From the NCBI GenBank assembly GCA_964525045.1, contig CAZGFD010000015.1, forward strand, positions 20,579 to 84,578: a DNA stretch of 64,000 bases. Direction: 5' to 3'. The position numbers and the translations under genes were made by a program. Numbering within the stretch: the stretch's first letter is position 1; every line of letters begins with the position of its first letter. This document shows positions 8,691 to 18,013 of the stretch, in pieces. Under the pieces are notes generated by a model that did not search any database, had not been told where the DNA came from, and saw only the letters and a program-made list of their open reading frames with translations. The stretch comes from G020348185 sp964525045 (GTDB lineage: Bacteria > Nitrospirota > Nitrospiria > Nitrospirales > UBA8639).

Positions 8691-9356
8691 TCATGAAGAA
8701 GCTTGAACCGTATGGCGAATTATTTTGCCTTCTACTAAATAGACAACCAATTCGGCGATGTTGGTAGCATGATCGGCTATCCGCTCAAGGTATTTCGAGA
8801 CAAAGGATAACCTGATAGCCCTGGTAATCGTTTGGGGATTCTCCATCATGAAGGACAATAGTTCCCGAAACAACTGTTCTGTCAGCTCATCCACAATATC
8901 ATCCTCTTTGGATACGTCTCGAGCGAGGACTGAATCTCCTCGCACAAAAGAATCCAACGCATCCGCGACCATTTTAGTCGCTCTCTCAGCCATGTCGGGA
9001 ATATCAATATAGGGCTTTAGTTGAGGTTCGTCATTGAGTTCAATGGCTCGCTCACAAATATTCTCCGCCAAATCACTGATACGCTCGAGTTCGGTCGAAA
9101 TTTTCATGGCCGTGGTCACAAAGCGAAGGTCTCGGGCTGTCGGTTGATACAGCGCCAACAAACGAAGGCAGAATTCATCAACCTCCACATCCAACGTATT
9201 GACGCGCCGATCATCCTCAATCACTTGTTTGGCAAGAACTTCATCCCTTTCGATGAGAGCTTTTTTGGCCCGTTCAACCTGATCCTCCACTAAGGCACCC
9301 ATTTGCAGGATTTTTTGCTTGAGATCACTAAGTTCTTCATCAAAATGACGCTGCAC
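8691..9356 (-). CDS. phoU: Phosphate transport regulator PhoU
   Basis: A cytoplasmic helical protein that links the Pst transporter to PhoR and dampens the Pho response. Two repeated three-helix PhoU domains are visible, with metal-site acidic clusters (ISDLAENICERAIEL, YLERIADHATNIAELVVYL). GTG start at 9356 is chosen because it gives VQRHFDEELSDL, matching the usual N-terminus, and leaves GGAG eight bases away; a GTG two codons earlier is possible. It is the last gene of the pst run. Confidence 0.95.
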   Translation of the reverse strand: MQRHFDEELSDLKQKILQMGALVEDQVERAKKALIERDEVLAKQVIEDDRRVNTLDVEVDEFCLRLLALYQPTARDLRFVTTAMKISTELERISDLAENICERAIELNDEPQLKPYIDIPDMAERATKMVADALDSFVRGDSVLARDVSKEDDIVDELTEQLFRELLSFMMENPQTITRAIRLSFVSKYLERIADHATNIAELVVYLVEGKIIRHTVQASS

Positions 9357-9467
9357 GATCACCTCTCCTTCAACCAGAATATGAAAAATTTCAACATCTC
9401 AAATAAGGAGATTGCTCCAGAAATCACAGCTCCAAGACTGTTAACTCGAAACCCGAAACTTCTGGTA

Positions 9468-10355
9468 TCACCCAAACCGCCCGGTCACGTAATCTTCTGT
9501 CCTGCGATCACCTGGATTCGTGAAAATACGTTTCGTATCGTCATACTCAATTAATTCGCCTAGCAAAAAGAATCCCGTATAGTCTGACACGCGAGCTGCC
9601 TGCTGCATATTATGAGTCACAATCACGACCGTTAATTGCTGCTTTAAGGAATGGAGCAATTCCTCAATTTTCGAGGTCGATATCGGATCCAACGCGGAAC
9701 AGGGTTCATCCATCAACAACACATCCGGATTGACCGCAAGCGCCCTGGCAATACAGAGTCGCTGTTGTTGGCCTCCAGACAAACCCAAGGCGCTCGAGTG
9801 CAAGCGATCCTTGACCTCTTCCCACAAACCGGCCCCCTTCAACCCACGCTCTACGATTTCATCCAGAACGGCACGTCCACGGACTTTTTGGAGTTGGGGA
9901 CCATACGCAACATTTTGGTAAATCGATTTAGGAAAGGGATTCACTTTTTGAAAGACCATTCCGACTCTCGTCCGCAAATCCGTGACATCAACATCAGGCG
10001 CATAAATGTCTTGGCCTTCCAGAAGAATTTTTCCCTCAATACGGGAACCCATGACCAGGTCGTTGAGTCGATTCAGGCACCGAAGTAACGTTGACTTTCC
10101 ACAACCAGAGGGGCCAATAAATGCCGTGACCTTATGTTCGGGAATAGTGAGATTGACTTTAAATAACGCTTGGTTCGACCCGTAGAAGAAATTCATTTGG
10201 CGAATTTCAATTTTCGGTCTATCCGAGTCAGGGCTTGGGTGGCCCTCGGATTCACTTGTTTGCTTCATGGGGTCGGGCTCATCTTTAGAAACATTCACCT
10301 TTAACAGTGACGAGGATATCGGTTCGGAAGATTGAGAGGTTTCCACGATTGCCAT
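9468..10355 (-). CDS. pstB: Phosphate ABC transporter ATP-binding protein
   Basis: ATPase subunit of the high-affinity phosphate importer PstSCAB. Walker A is GPSGCGKST, the signature is LSGGQQQRLCIARAL, Walker B is VLLMDEPCSALDP, and the H-loop is IVTHNM. A poorly conserved N-terminal tail of about 50 residues, rich in Ser, Pro and Glu, precedes the ABC domain; otherwise the length is typical. The ATG at 10355 has GGGTGA upstream; a GTG three codons earlier also exists. It follows pstA by 16 bp. Confidence 0.97.
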   Translation of the reverse strand: MAIVETSQSSEPISSSLLKVNVSKDEPDPMKQTSESEGHPSPDSDRPKIEIRQMNFFYGSNQALFKVNLTIPEHKVTAFIGPSGCGKSTLLRCLNRLNDLVMGSRIEGKILLEGQDIYAPDVDVTDLRTRVGMVFQKVNPFPKSIYQNVAYGPQLQKVRGRAVLDEIVERGLKGAGLWEEVKDRLHSSALGLSGGQQQRLCIARALAVNPDVLLMDEPCSALDPISTSKIEELLHSLKQQLTVVIVTHNMQQAARVSDYTGFFLLGELIEYDDTKRIFTNPGDRRTEDYVTGRFG

Positions 10356-10371
10356 AATAGTCACCCAATGG

Positions 10372-12009
10372 TTAGACCGCTGAACCTAGGTATTGCTTCT
10401 TCATTCGATTTCGGATGGCAATGGCCATCAAATTAAGCATGATTACCACAAAGACTAAAACAAGCGTTGTCACATACACCATGGGCTTGGCTGCCTCAAC
10501 ATTGGGAGACTGAAAGCCAACATCGTAAATATGAAATCCAAGGTGCATAAATTTTCGGTCAAGATGAATAAAAGGAAAGTAGCTGTCGAGGGGTAAGGAT
10601 GGAGCCAATTTGACAACTCCGGTCAGCATCAGTGGGGCCACTTCTCCCGTTGCTCGAGAAATTGCCAGGATGAGTCCGGTCAATATTCCCGGCATGGCAC
10701 AGGGAATCACCACTCGAAGTAACGTTTCAATTTTGGTAGCCCCTAATCCCAATGAACCCTCCCGATATTCCATGGGAACGGCCGACAATCCTTCTTCAGT
10801 CGCGACAATCACAACAGGGACCGTCATAAGCGCAAGAGTCAAAGAGGCCCACAAAATCCCACCAGTCCCAAATGTTGGGGTGGGAAGTGCCGCAGAATAG
10901 AACAATGTATCAATCGAACCACCGACGGCATACACGAAGAACCCCAAACCAAAAACCCCGAAGACAATCGAAGGGACTCCGGCTAAATTGTTCACCGCAA
11001 TTCGGACTAATCGAACAAGGAGACCTTGTCGGGCATATTCTTTGAGGTAAATAGCAGCCAATACCCCAAAGGGTACCACAGCCACACTCATAATTAATAC
11101 CATCATCACCGTTCCAAAAATGGCAGGGAAAATTCCTCCTTCCGTATTCGCTTCTCGGGGCTCATCGCTTAAGATCGTCCAAACATTGGAAATATAGATC
11201 AGGACTTTCCCAAACACGGTCAACTCATTTGGCTGAACGATTCGGATGATCTGTCCAAGCGGTAAATCCTTTTTTTCACCATTGGCATCAACCAGAATGA
11301 CCGAATACGCATTTAACTGATCGTACAGAGCCCGAAGCTTCTTTGTATGTTCTTCATAATTAGCCTGAAGGCCAACCAACCGCTTATGAAGATTCCCCCA
11401 TTCACTCGATTCTTCTTTATTGTTTAATTCCAAATCGCGAAGTGCCAAACGAATGGCCTCAATATCATAATTCAACGCCCCGATAACGTCGTTTTGAAGA
11501 TGGTGGATCCGATCCTGAATGTCATTCATTTGCTCAACAAGGGGCTGAACCACCTTCAGCCCCTCGGTGTTTCCAGTTGCCAATACTGTCTCCATTTTCT
11601 TAACGGCTTGAATTCGGCCAAAAAACTTTCCCCATTCGCGACGCTCAATGGAGAGGACCTCTCTTGGTTGTTTTCTGGATTGAATCTGTTCTTCATCCAA
11701 CCATCGAAAATCCAAACCATACAAATCCCGATTTCCGACTTTGACCTGAATTCGAAATTTTCCATCCGGCAACTCAGGGGTGGCGGTTTCCGGAATAACT
11801 TCGCGATTAGTTAGTTGTCCCAACACCATTGTGCCATCATTCAGGGTGAGTTCCACTAGATTCTTTGGCCAGAAATATCCTAGCCCGTTCATCATGATGA
11901 GGAACAAAAGTCCCCCAATCATCAAGAGCGAAAGCATCAGGCCGGAACCACACAACCACACAAAAAGTGTGCCGGAGTCAAGAAATTTCCTTATACCGGG
12001 AGGTATCAT
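10372..12009 (-). CDS. pstA: Phosphate ABC transporter permease PstA, long form
   Basis: Inner-membrane permease of the phosphate importer. Starting at ATG 12009 it is 545 residues, about 250 longer than classic PstA. A first membrane segment (SGLMLSLLMIGGLLFLIMMNGLGY) is followed by a large soluble insert with a coiled-coil-like middle (about 45-255), and then the usual permease core with the EAA-type loop EEGLSAVPMEYREGSLGLGATK. Long PstA proteins of this kind are known in Pseudomonas and Vibrio. The start lies 5 bp after pstC; a TTG start at 12018 would overlap pstC by four bases. Confidence 0.93.
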   Translation of the reverse strand: MIPPGIRKFLDSGTLFVWLCGSGLMLSLLMIGGLLFLIMMNGLGYFWPKNLVELTLNDGTMVLGQLTNREVIPETATPELPDGKFRIQVKVGNRDLYGLDFRWLDEEQIQSRKQPREVLSIERREWGKFFGRIQAVKKMETVLATGNTEGLKVVQPLVEQMNDIQDRIHHLQNDVIGALNYDIEAIRLALRDLELNNKEESSEWGNLHKRLVGLQANYEEHTKKLRALYDQLNAYSVILVDANGEKKDLPLGQIIRIVQPNELTVFGKVLIYISNVWTILSDEPREANTEGGIFPAIFGTVMMVLIMSVAVVPFGVLAAIYLKEYARQGLLVRLVRIAVNNLAGVPSIVFGVFGLGFFVYAVGGSIDTLFYSAALPTPTFGTGGILWASLTLALMTVPVVIVATEEGLSAVPMEYREGSLGLGATKIETLLRVVIPCAMPGILTGLILAISRATGEVAPLMLTGVVKLAPSLPLDSYFPFIHLDRKFMHLGFHIYDVGFQSPNVEAAKPMVYVTTLVLVFVVIMLNLMAIAIRNRMKKQYLGSAV

Positions 12010-12014
12010 AGACT

Positions 12015-14324
12015 TCAAAATTGGCTGTACTTTTGACGAAGCCTTTGTCGAATGATTTCGGCAATCGTGTTAATAAAAAATGTAAACGCAAAGAGAATCA
12101 ATCCGGACAAAAACAAAATTCGATAGAGAGTTCCGCCATGTGGGGCCTCGGGCATTTCTACGGCAATATTGGCCGACAGGGTTCGGAATCCGTTAAAGAT
12201 ACTCCAATCCAGTATGGGGGTATTGCCTGTGGCCATCAACACAATCATCGTTTCCCCAACCGCTCGGCCAAAACCAATCATCAAAGCCGAAAAAATACCG
12301 GGGCTGGCCGAGACAAGGACAAGTTGGGTTAAGGTCTGCCATTGAGTGGCACCCATTGCCAACGAACCCGCAATGAGATGTTTGGGAACATTCGAGATTG
12401 AATCTTCAGAAATACTGAAAATGATGGGGATAACCGCAAAACCCATGGCAAAACTGATGACCAGAGCATTCCGTTGGTCATATTGCAAGTCAAGCATCGA
12501 CTGCAACCATCCCTTGTAATCTGAACCGAACAACCACATTTCCATCTGGTTGTTTGCCGCTAAACATCCTATCACCGTCAGGACGATGACGATCCCAAGA
12601 ATGGTCATATCGATTCCGGCACGATTTCGAAGTTTGGGAGACATTGGCAGAAAATGCCAGGTGATACAGATAACCACGACGGCCAAAGGTATCAACACCA
12701 CCATGCCCAACACCGCTGGGAAAATTTTTTCCAAAAGCGGTGCCAACCAAAGACCAGCCAAAAATCCCAGAACGACAGACGGAAGCGCGGCCATCACCTC
12801 AATAACCGGTTTGATGATTCCCCGTAGGCCGGGAGACATAAACATCCCGACATAAATGGCGCCCATTACCGCCAATGGAACAGCAAGAATCATGGCATAA
12901 ATAGTTCCTTTTAATGTCCCAAATATTAAAGGGATCAGGCCGAATTTCGGTTCAAAATCATCCGAGCCACTCGAGGATTGCCAAATATGCTCAGGCTTTT
13001 CATAGCCTTCGTATAGAACCGGACCAAACAGCGTCTGGAAAGTCACCTCAGGATGAGCATTATCGAACCCGATGGAATGAACCTGCCCTTTCGAATCAAG
13101 AGCAATGGCTCCATTGGCTTTGGGCGAAAACATCAGGGCCCGAATGGGAGCATCCGCGAGGTCGATTTGTAACAGCGTTTGTCCGGAAGTCGAATGATGG
13201 AGAAAGATCTTTCCGTTTTCATCAGCGGTCAAGAATCCTTTATCCCGGCGGGAAGGGGAAATGAGCGTGACCGCCGCCTGATGTGATGAAAAGGTTCGTA
13301 CCTTTACAAATTGAAATGTCCCGGAACGCTGTTCATCCCTCATTGGCATCCATGCCGACACCGTCCCCGTTTTTGTCCCGATAATCAGGGTGCGATCACC
13401 AATGAGATAGGTCAAGGCAGTAATGCCATCACCAGGCCCGGTAATTTGGTGATGATGAATTATTTTCGGCTCGTCAATCTCCTGTATATTCCAATGAAAG
13501 AGCTGGCCATCAAGGGTGGCCACCAATAATGTTTCACCCCGATTATCCAGAAGCATGGAAGTAACTGATTCAGTGAGTTTGGGAATGAGCAGGGTCTGAG
13601 TCGTGACAGGTTCATCTTCCATCATGAGGCCTTCCCCTTCTTCCACTTTTGTCAACCACAGTTCCCCGGCTTGATTAATTGATGCCATGACGATTCCACT
13701 TTCCATGACCTGATAAGCCAGATGACGCACACTGGAATGGGGCGGGCCGGCTTTCTTTAATGAATCGCCAACCCGTAAGCTTGGTATAATGGTTCGCTTG
13801 CCATTTTCAAATTTGGGGTCAAAGAGAATCTCAATAGGCGTGATTCGACCATCCTCATATCCCAAGGCAAATTCGTGACCGAAACCTTTGGAACGTGCGA
13901 CGGCAGTAAGTGGCCCATTCACAGAGGTCCTGAGCCCTTCCATAGGAATTGGCAACCCGCTAGGTAAGCTAAAAAAGTCAACTTGGCCTGGATGAATGAC
14001 ATAAACGATCTCTTGTTGTTCATCAACCCCGATATCTTCTATCTGCTGTACCGCCTGTTGGGTCCCTGATAGAGCAAAGCTATGTTGGGGGCCTTCTGAA
14101 GGAGCGGTAAAAAGAGGAAGAACCTCAATCAAGAGATACACAAAAATTCCCAGGATACTGATGATCGTGGATATTCCTCCAACCCAAACAACTCCCGCGG
14201 CGCATGAATCGACATAGGCCCTAATTTTTCTGGAAACCGCGCCGCGATTAACAAAATTTGCTGTGGCTTTCGGTGGGTTAGTGATCCTATCCAAAAAGCC
14301 GGGTGATGTTTCAGGAGGCGGCAT
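12015..14324 (-). CDS. pstC: Phosphate ABC transporter permease PstC, long form with beta-propeller-like insert
   Basis: 769 residues against about 320 for classic PstC. The first membrane helix (about 43-75) is followed by about 380 residues of strand-rich repeats with WD40-like units (VATLDGQLFHWNIQE, LTADENGKIFLHH, IGTKTGTVSAWM), probably periplasmic. The permease core runs from about 470 to the end and holds the conserved loop EDSISNVPKHLIAGSLAMGATQ. The insert is the known long-PstC architecture; its role is not established. ATG start at 14324, with no clear ribosome site. It pairs with PstA to form the channel. Confidence 0.93.
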   Translation of the reverse strand: MPPPETSPGFLDRITNPPKATANFVNRGAVSRKIRAYVDSCAAGVVWVGGISTIISILGIFVYLLIEVLPLFTAPSEGPQHSFALSGTQQAVQQIEDIGVDEQQEIVYVIHPGQVDFFSLPSGLPIPMEGLRTSVNGPLTAVARSKGFGHEFALGYEDGRITPIEILFDPKFENGKRTIIPSLRVGDSLKKAGPPHSSVRHLAYQVMESGIVMASINQAGELWLTKVEEGEGLMMEDEPVTTQTLLIPKLTESVTSMLLDNRGETLLVATLDGQLFHWNIQEIDEPKIIHHHQITGPGDGITALTYLIGDRTLIIGTKTGTVSAWMPMRDEQRSGTFQFVKVRTFSSHQAAVTLISPSRRDKGFLTADENGKIFLHHSTSGQTLLQIDLADAPIRALMFSPKANGAIALDSKGQVHSIGFDNAHPEVTFQTLFGPVLYEGYEKPEHIWQSSSGSDDFEPKFGLIPLIFGTLKGTIYAMILAVPLAVMGAIYVGMFMSPGLRGIIKPVIEVMAALPSVVLGFLAGLWLAPLLEKIFPAVLGMVVLIPLAVVVICITWHFLPMSPKLRNRAGIDMTILGIVIVLTVIGCLAANNQMEMWLFGSDYKGWLQSMLDLQYDQRNALVISFAMGFAVIPIIFSISEDSISNVPKHLIAGSLAMGATQWQTLTQLVLVSASPGIFSALMIGFGRAVGETMIVLMATGNTPILDWSIFNGFRTLSANIAVEMPEAPHGGTLYRILFLSGLILFAFTFFINTIAEIIRQRLRQKYSQF

Positions 14325-14430
14325 AAAAATGTTTTTTTATTGCTATGCTGGAAGGAGAAAAGAATGGCCGGCCTTCATGTTTATTCGAAGACCACCAATA
14401 CTATTAGACGACGATGAATTATCTGACCGT

Positions 14431-15459
14431 TTAAAATTTAATCTTCTTTTCGATCATATTCTGGGAAAGGGGAAAGTACCCATCCTTGATCACGACCATC
14501 TGCCCTTCCTGACTATACACATATTTCAAAAATTCCTTCACTAAGGGCGGCAATGGCTTATTTGGACCTTTATTCACATAGACATATAAAAAACGGGCAA
14601 GGGGATAATCTCCCTTTGCGGCATTGTCAAAGGTTGGCTCTACAAATGCTTTCCCTTGTTTAGAGGCCAAGGGAAGGGCCCTTACTCCTGAGGTCTTATA
14701 GCCAATTCCGCTGTAGCCCATTCCAGCACGGTCTTCGGTTACACCCTGGACCACAGACGCTGACCCCGGTTGTTCCTTTACTTCATCTTTATAATCCCCA
14801 TTTTTCAAGACTTTCTTTTTGAAGTATCCGTAGGTACCCGACGCGGAATTTCGTCCATAAAGACTTAAGCGTCTCTCCGCCCAAACCCCATTTAAATCAA
14901 GTTGCCCCCACGTGTTTACGTCTTCGACATATCCCCGCCGCCTGGTTTTTGAAAATGCCGCATCCACCTGTTCCATGGTCATACCCTTAATCGGGTTATC
15001 TTTATTCACAAAGACCGCTAACGCATCTATCGCGACCGGAAAGGCGGTCGGTTTATATCCGAATTTCGATTCGAACTTATCAATTTCTTTGCCCTTCATC
15101 TTCCTGGACATGGGACCAAGTTGGGCCGTTCCCTCAATGAGTGCCGGAGGGGCCGTACTTGATCCTTTGCCTTCAATCTGAATCTTGACATTTGGATACT
15201 GCCGACGAAAACCCTCGGCCCATAACGTCATCAGATTATTGAGCGTATCCGACCCAATACTATTGACGTTTCCCGAAATTCCACTAACCCGAGCATAGCC
15301 CTTCCAATTCGGATCGACCATGGAGTCGCTTGCCGCGTTCGTTGTGGTCACTAGCCCCACAATCATCAAAAGGCTCACAATGAGAATTTTGCCCACCATT
15401 TTTTTAAACCCTTTCTTTGCGACTCCCTTAACCGGCGCCAGCCTCAAGGTTTTTACCAT
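14431..15459 (-). CDS. pstS: Phosphate-binding protein PstS
   Basis: Periplasmic binding protein of the phosphate importer, 342 residues. A signal peptide covers about 1-42 (hydrophobic ILIVSLLMIVGLVTTTNA). Ligand-binding segments of the family are present: SIGSDTLNNLM, EGKGSSTAPPALIEGTAQLGPMSR, and RNSASGTYGYFKKKVL, which contacts phosphate. ATG start at 15459 with AAGGGG upstream. It is the first gene of the pst operon, 106 bp ahead of pstC, and has two Pho-box-like sites in front. Confidence 0.95.
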   Translation of the reverse strand: MVKTLRLAPVKGVAKKGFKKMVGKILIVSLLMIVGLVTTTNAASDSMVDPNWKGYARVSGISGNVNSIGSDTLNNLMTLWAEGFRRQYPNVKIQIEGKGSSTAPPALIEGTAQLGPMSRKMKGKEIDKFESKFGYKPTAFPVAIDALAVFVNKDNPIKGMTMEQVDAAFSKTRRRGYVEDVNTWGQLDLNGVWAERRLSLYGRNSASGTYGYFKKKVLKNGDYKDEVKEQPGSASVVQGVTEDRAGMGYSGIGYKTSGVRALPLASKQGKAFVEPTFDNAAKGDYPLARFLYVYVNKGPNKPLPPLVKEFLKYVYSQEGQMVVIKDGYFPLSQNMIEKKIKF

Positions 15460-15537
15460 CTGACTACCCCTTTCTTTTTAAACAGATTAACCCTCAGCCA
15501 TCCTAGATAAATGGCATTTCGAATATGTAAACAGAAT

Positions 15538-15554
15538 GTTACAAACGTGTTAAA
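15538..15554 (-). promoter_or_regulatory. Candidate Pho box upstream of pstS (proximal)
   Basis: Read on the minus strand the site is TTTAAC-ACGTT-TGTAAC; in register it gives TTAACA and GTAACA 11 bp apart, close to the TTAACA-N5-TTAACA type of PhoP/PhoB box. It ends 79 bp before the pstS ATG. A CATATT about nine bases further on could be the -10 element. Confidence 0.6.
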
Positions 15555-15693
15555 TCATCTGAATTCCAATGAATATCACCAAAGAAATTCCGGGAATTGT
15601 TTCTTTCGCATCGCCCTTGAATCCACCCACGAAATAGGTAGGCCTGTTAAGGAGCATATTAGTTTTATCCTATTGCAATCATATTGTGATCAA

Positions 15694-15710
15694 GTTAACT
15701 CTCGGTTAAT
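15694..15710 (-). promoter_or_regulatory. Candidate Pho box upstream of pstS (distal)
   Basis: Minus strand TTAACC-GAGAG-TTAACT, two half sites 11 bp apart, about 235 bp before the pstS start. Its sequence is almost the same as the site at 8599-8615. No gene occupies the 430-bp gap between pstS and phoR, so this reads as a regulatory region. Confidence 0.5.
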
Positions 15711-15889
15711 TTTCAAACTCCCCGTTCCAGGGGTATTCAAAGGATACTCTTAAGGTGCAACCACAAATATTTTGAAATGGCGTAATGCGGATTAAGCCAC
15801 TCTGTATGAGGTGCGATTGGGCGATGGGAATTCAACCGCGTATCGGGATGAGAAGCGCTTCAGGGGCGAAGGAAAAAGCTTTGGGGATT

Positions 15890-17287
15890 TTAGACTGATT
15901 GCGCCACTGGAGCTTTTGGAAGCGTGAGGTGTATGGTGGTACCTTTTCCCACTTCACTTTTAATACTTAAGGTTCCTGAATGGAGTTGGACGAGATGTTT
16001 GACTATGGCCAACCCAAGACCTGTTCCACCCAAATCCCGGGACCGGGCTTTATCCACCCGATAAAAGCGTTCAGTGATTCGTGGTAAATCCTGAGGAGGG
16101 ATTCCCTGACCGGTATCCTGAACATCAAGGGCAATTTGGTCTTCACCCTGGGAATCGGCAGTGAATAGGACTTGCCCATGAGCGGACGTATACTTGACGG
16201 CATTGTCAACTAAATTGACCAGGATTTGTGATAAACGATCTCGGTCAGCATACACAAAAATGACCGGCTCGACGCGATTCACAAAAGTCACGTTTTTTTT
16301 CGCCGCGTCCTTTTCAAACATGGCGACCACCTCTTGAACGATATCCCTCAAATTGACATCGCTTTGATGGAGAATCACTTTCCCAGTCTCGATATTTGAA
16401 AGGCTCAAGAGATCATCAATGAGCCGACCAAGACGTTCGGCATGTAAATGGGCGATTTCCAAAAATCGTCGATGGGTCGACGGTTCAATAGGTGATTCAT
16501 CCAGTAAGGTTTCCAAATATCCCTTAATGGCCGTCAGTGGAGTACGTAATTCATGGGAGACATTGGCCACAAATTCGGCCCTGACCTGTTCCAGGCGACG
16601 GAGCTCGGTAATATCATGAAGGACGAGAACAATGCCTCTCACTTGTTGAGAAAGGGGCAAGGGCATGGCATTCACTTCTAAGACTCTTCGCTTCGGAGTA
16701 TGCAGATCAACTTCCCTCCGATACCGCTCTGTTCGATTGAGGGTTTGACACCAATTCACCAGATCAGCCAATTCTTTGTTTCGAATGACTTCTAAAAGAG
16801 ACTTCCCTTCGACCTTCTCATCAATCAGATTGAGTATTCGACATGCGCTGGGATTGGTGACAAGAATTTTCCCCTGGGGATCAAGAGCAATTACTCCCTC
16901 AACCATGCTATCCAGAATCGCTGATACCTTAGCCCGCTCACTCTCAAGGGCCAGAATTCGGTCCTGCAACCGGGCAGCCAATTGATTCAATTGCCTTCCT
17001 AACAGACTCAATTCATCATGGTTGGAAATGGGAAGGGCCTCAGTACGGTAGGATTTGGCCAGGTTCCGGGCCACTTCGTGAAACTCTAACACCGGCCGAA
17101 GGGAGCGCTTCATTACGACCCTCCCAATGAGGAAGGCTCCAAAAAGGATGAGAATAACAATCCCAACGGATCCCCAAGCTGATTCGCCTCTCCCTTCAAC
17201 CAACTTCATCAAGGCCATGCCAAGGCCAAAAAAAACCGCAGCCACCACCGCTAATTTTGTGATCAAAAGATTTGAATACGATTTCAT
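15890..17287 (-). CDS. phoR: Phosphate regulon sensor histidine kinase PhoR
   Basis: Membrane sensor kinase partner of PhoB. From ATG 17287 it has about 465 residues: two N-terminal membrane helices (LAVVAAVFFGLGMALMKLV and VGIVILILFGAFLIGRVV), a short linker of HAMP type, a PAS domain (ILDSMVEGVIALDPQGKIL), the HisKA box VSHELRTPLTAIKGYLETLL, and a HATPase domain with N, G1 and G2 boxes (LVDNAVKYT, VQDTGQGIP, GGTGLGLAIVKHL). No large periplasmic domain is present, as usual for PhoR. A GTG at 17329 would overlap phoB; neither start has a good ribosome site. Confidence 0.92.
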   Translation of the reverse strand: MKSYSNLLITKLAVVAAVFFGLGMALMKLVEGRGESAWGSVGIVILILFGAFLIGRVVMKRSLRPVLEFHEVARNLAKSYRTEALPISNHDELSLLGRQLNQLAARLQDRILALESERAKVSAILDSMVEGVIALDPQGKILVTNPSACRILNLIDEKVEGKSLLEVIRNKELADLVNWCQTLNRTERYRREVDLHTPKRRVLEVNAMPLPLSQQVRGIVLVLHDITELRRLEQVRAEFVANVSHELRTPLTAIKGYLETLLDESPIEPSTHRRFLEIAHLHAERLGRLIDDLLSLSNIETGKVILHQSDVNLRDIVQEVVAMFEKDAAKKNVTFVNRVEPVIFVYADRDRLSQILVNLVDNAVKYTSAHGQVLFTADSQGEDQIALDVQDTGQGIPPQDLPRITERFYRVDKARSRDLGGTGLGLAIVKHLVQLHSGTLSIKSEVGKGTTIHLTLPKAPVAQSV

Positions 17288-17297
17288 TGGCTGGGCA

Positions 17298-17987
17298 TTA
17301 GCTTTCGGGGTCAAACCGGTACCCGACACCCTTTATGGTGACAATACGTTTCGATTCCGACCCTATTTTCTCTCTTAGTCGGCGAATATGAACATCGACT
17401 GTTCTGGATTCAATATCAATCGCATTGGAATAACCCCAGACGGTCTCCAATATCTGATCTCGATTCAGAACCCGGCCTTTCACTTTCATTAGGGCACAGA
17501 GCAAATCAAACTCTTTGACGGTGAGTTCCACAAGTTTCCCTTTCACTCGAACCTGATGTTTGGCCTCATCCACTTCGAGATCTCCCACCTGTTTTGTTGC
17601 ATGTTCTGTCTGCTCACGTCCACGACGAAATACCGCCTTCACCCGTGCAACTAATTCACGGGGGCTGAACGGTTTGACGATATAATCATCCGCGCCCATT
17701 TCCAGACCAACAATTCGGTCCACTTCTTCTGCTTTGGCTGTCAGCATGATTATGACGACCTGAGCGGTCGAAGGGTCACGTCGAAGGAGCCGACAAATTT
17801 CCAAGCCATCAATTCCCGGAAGCATCAGGTCAAGAATCAAGAGATCGGGCTTGTTTTCTCTTGCCAGCCTCAACGCTGTTTCTCCATCATTGGCCTCGTA
17901 GCACTGAAATCCTTCTTTTTCAAGATGGTGCCTGACCAGATCAACGATAGCCTGCTCGTCATCAATGATAAGCGCTTTTTGGGTCAT
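17298..17987 (-). CDS. phoB: Phosphate regulon response regulator PhoB
   Basis: 229 residues: a receiver domain with the acidic pair DDEQ, phosphorylated Asp in LLILDLMLPGIDG, switch residues MLTAKAEE and KPFSPREL, followed by an OmpR/PhoB winged helix (VELTVKEFDLLCAL, RTVDVHIRRLREKIG, TIKGVGYRFD). ATG start at 17987 with GGGAG nine bases upstream. It is directly upstream of phoR and lies beside the pst operon, so it is the likely reader of the Pho-box-like sites. Confidence 0.95.
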   Translation of the reverse strand: MTQKALIIDDEQAIVDLVRHHLEKEGFQCYEANDGETALRLARENKPDLLILDLMLPGIDGLEICRLLRRDPSTAQVVIIMLTAKAEEVDRIVGLEMGADDYIVKPFSPRELVARVKAVFRRGREQTEHATKQVGDLEVDEAKHQVRVKGKLVELTVKEFDLLCALMKVKGRVLNRDQILETVWGYSNAIDIESRTVDVHIRRLREKIGSESKRIVTIKGVGYRFDPES

Positions 17988-18013
17988 GAGGTGTTTCTCC
18001 CTGTTTCAGCATT

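Noticed and set aside
9651..10088. 145-codon plus-strand frame opposite pstB
   Set aside because: Antisense shadow of pstB without ribosome site or family resemblance.
15511..15753. 80-codon plus-strand frame in the pstS-phoR gap
   Set aside because: No ribosome site or domain, and it covers the Pho-box-like sites; better read as regulatory DNA.
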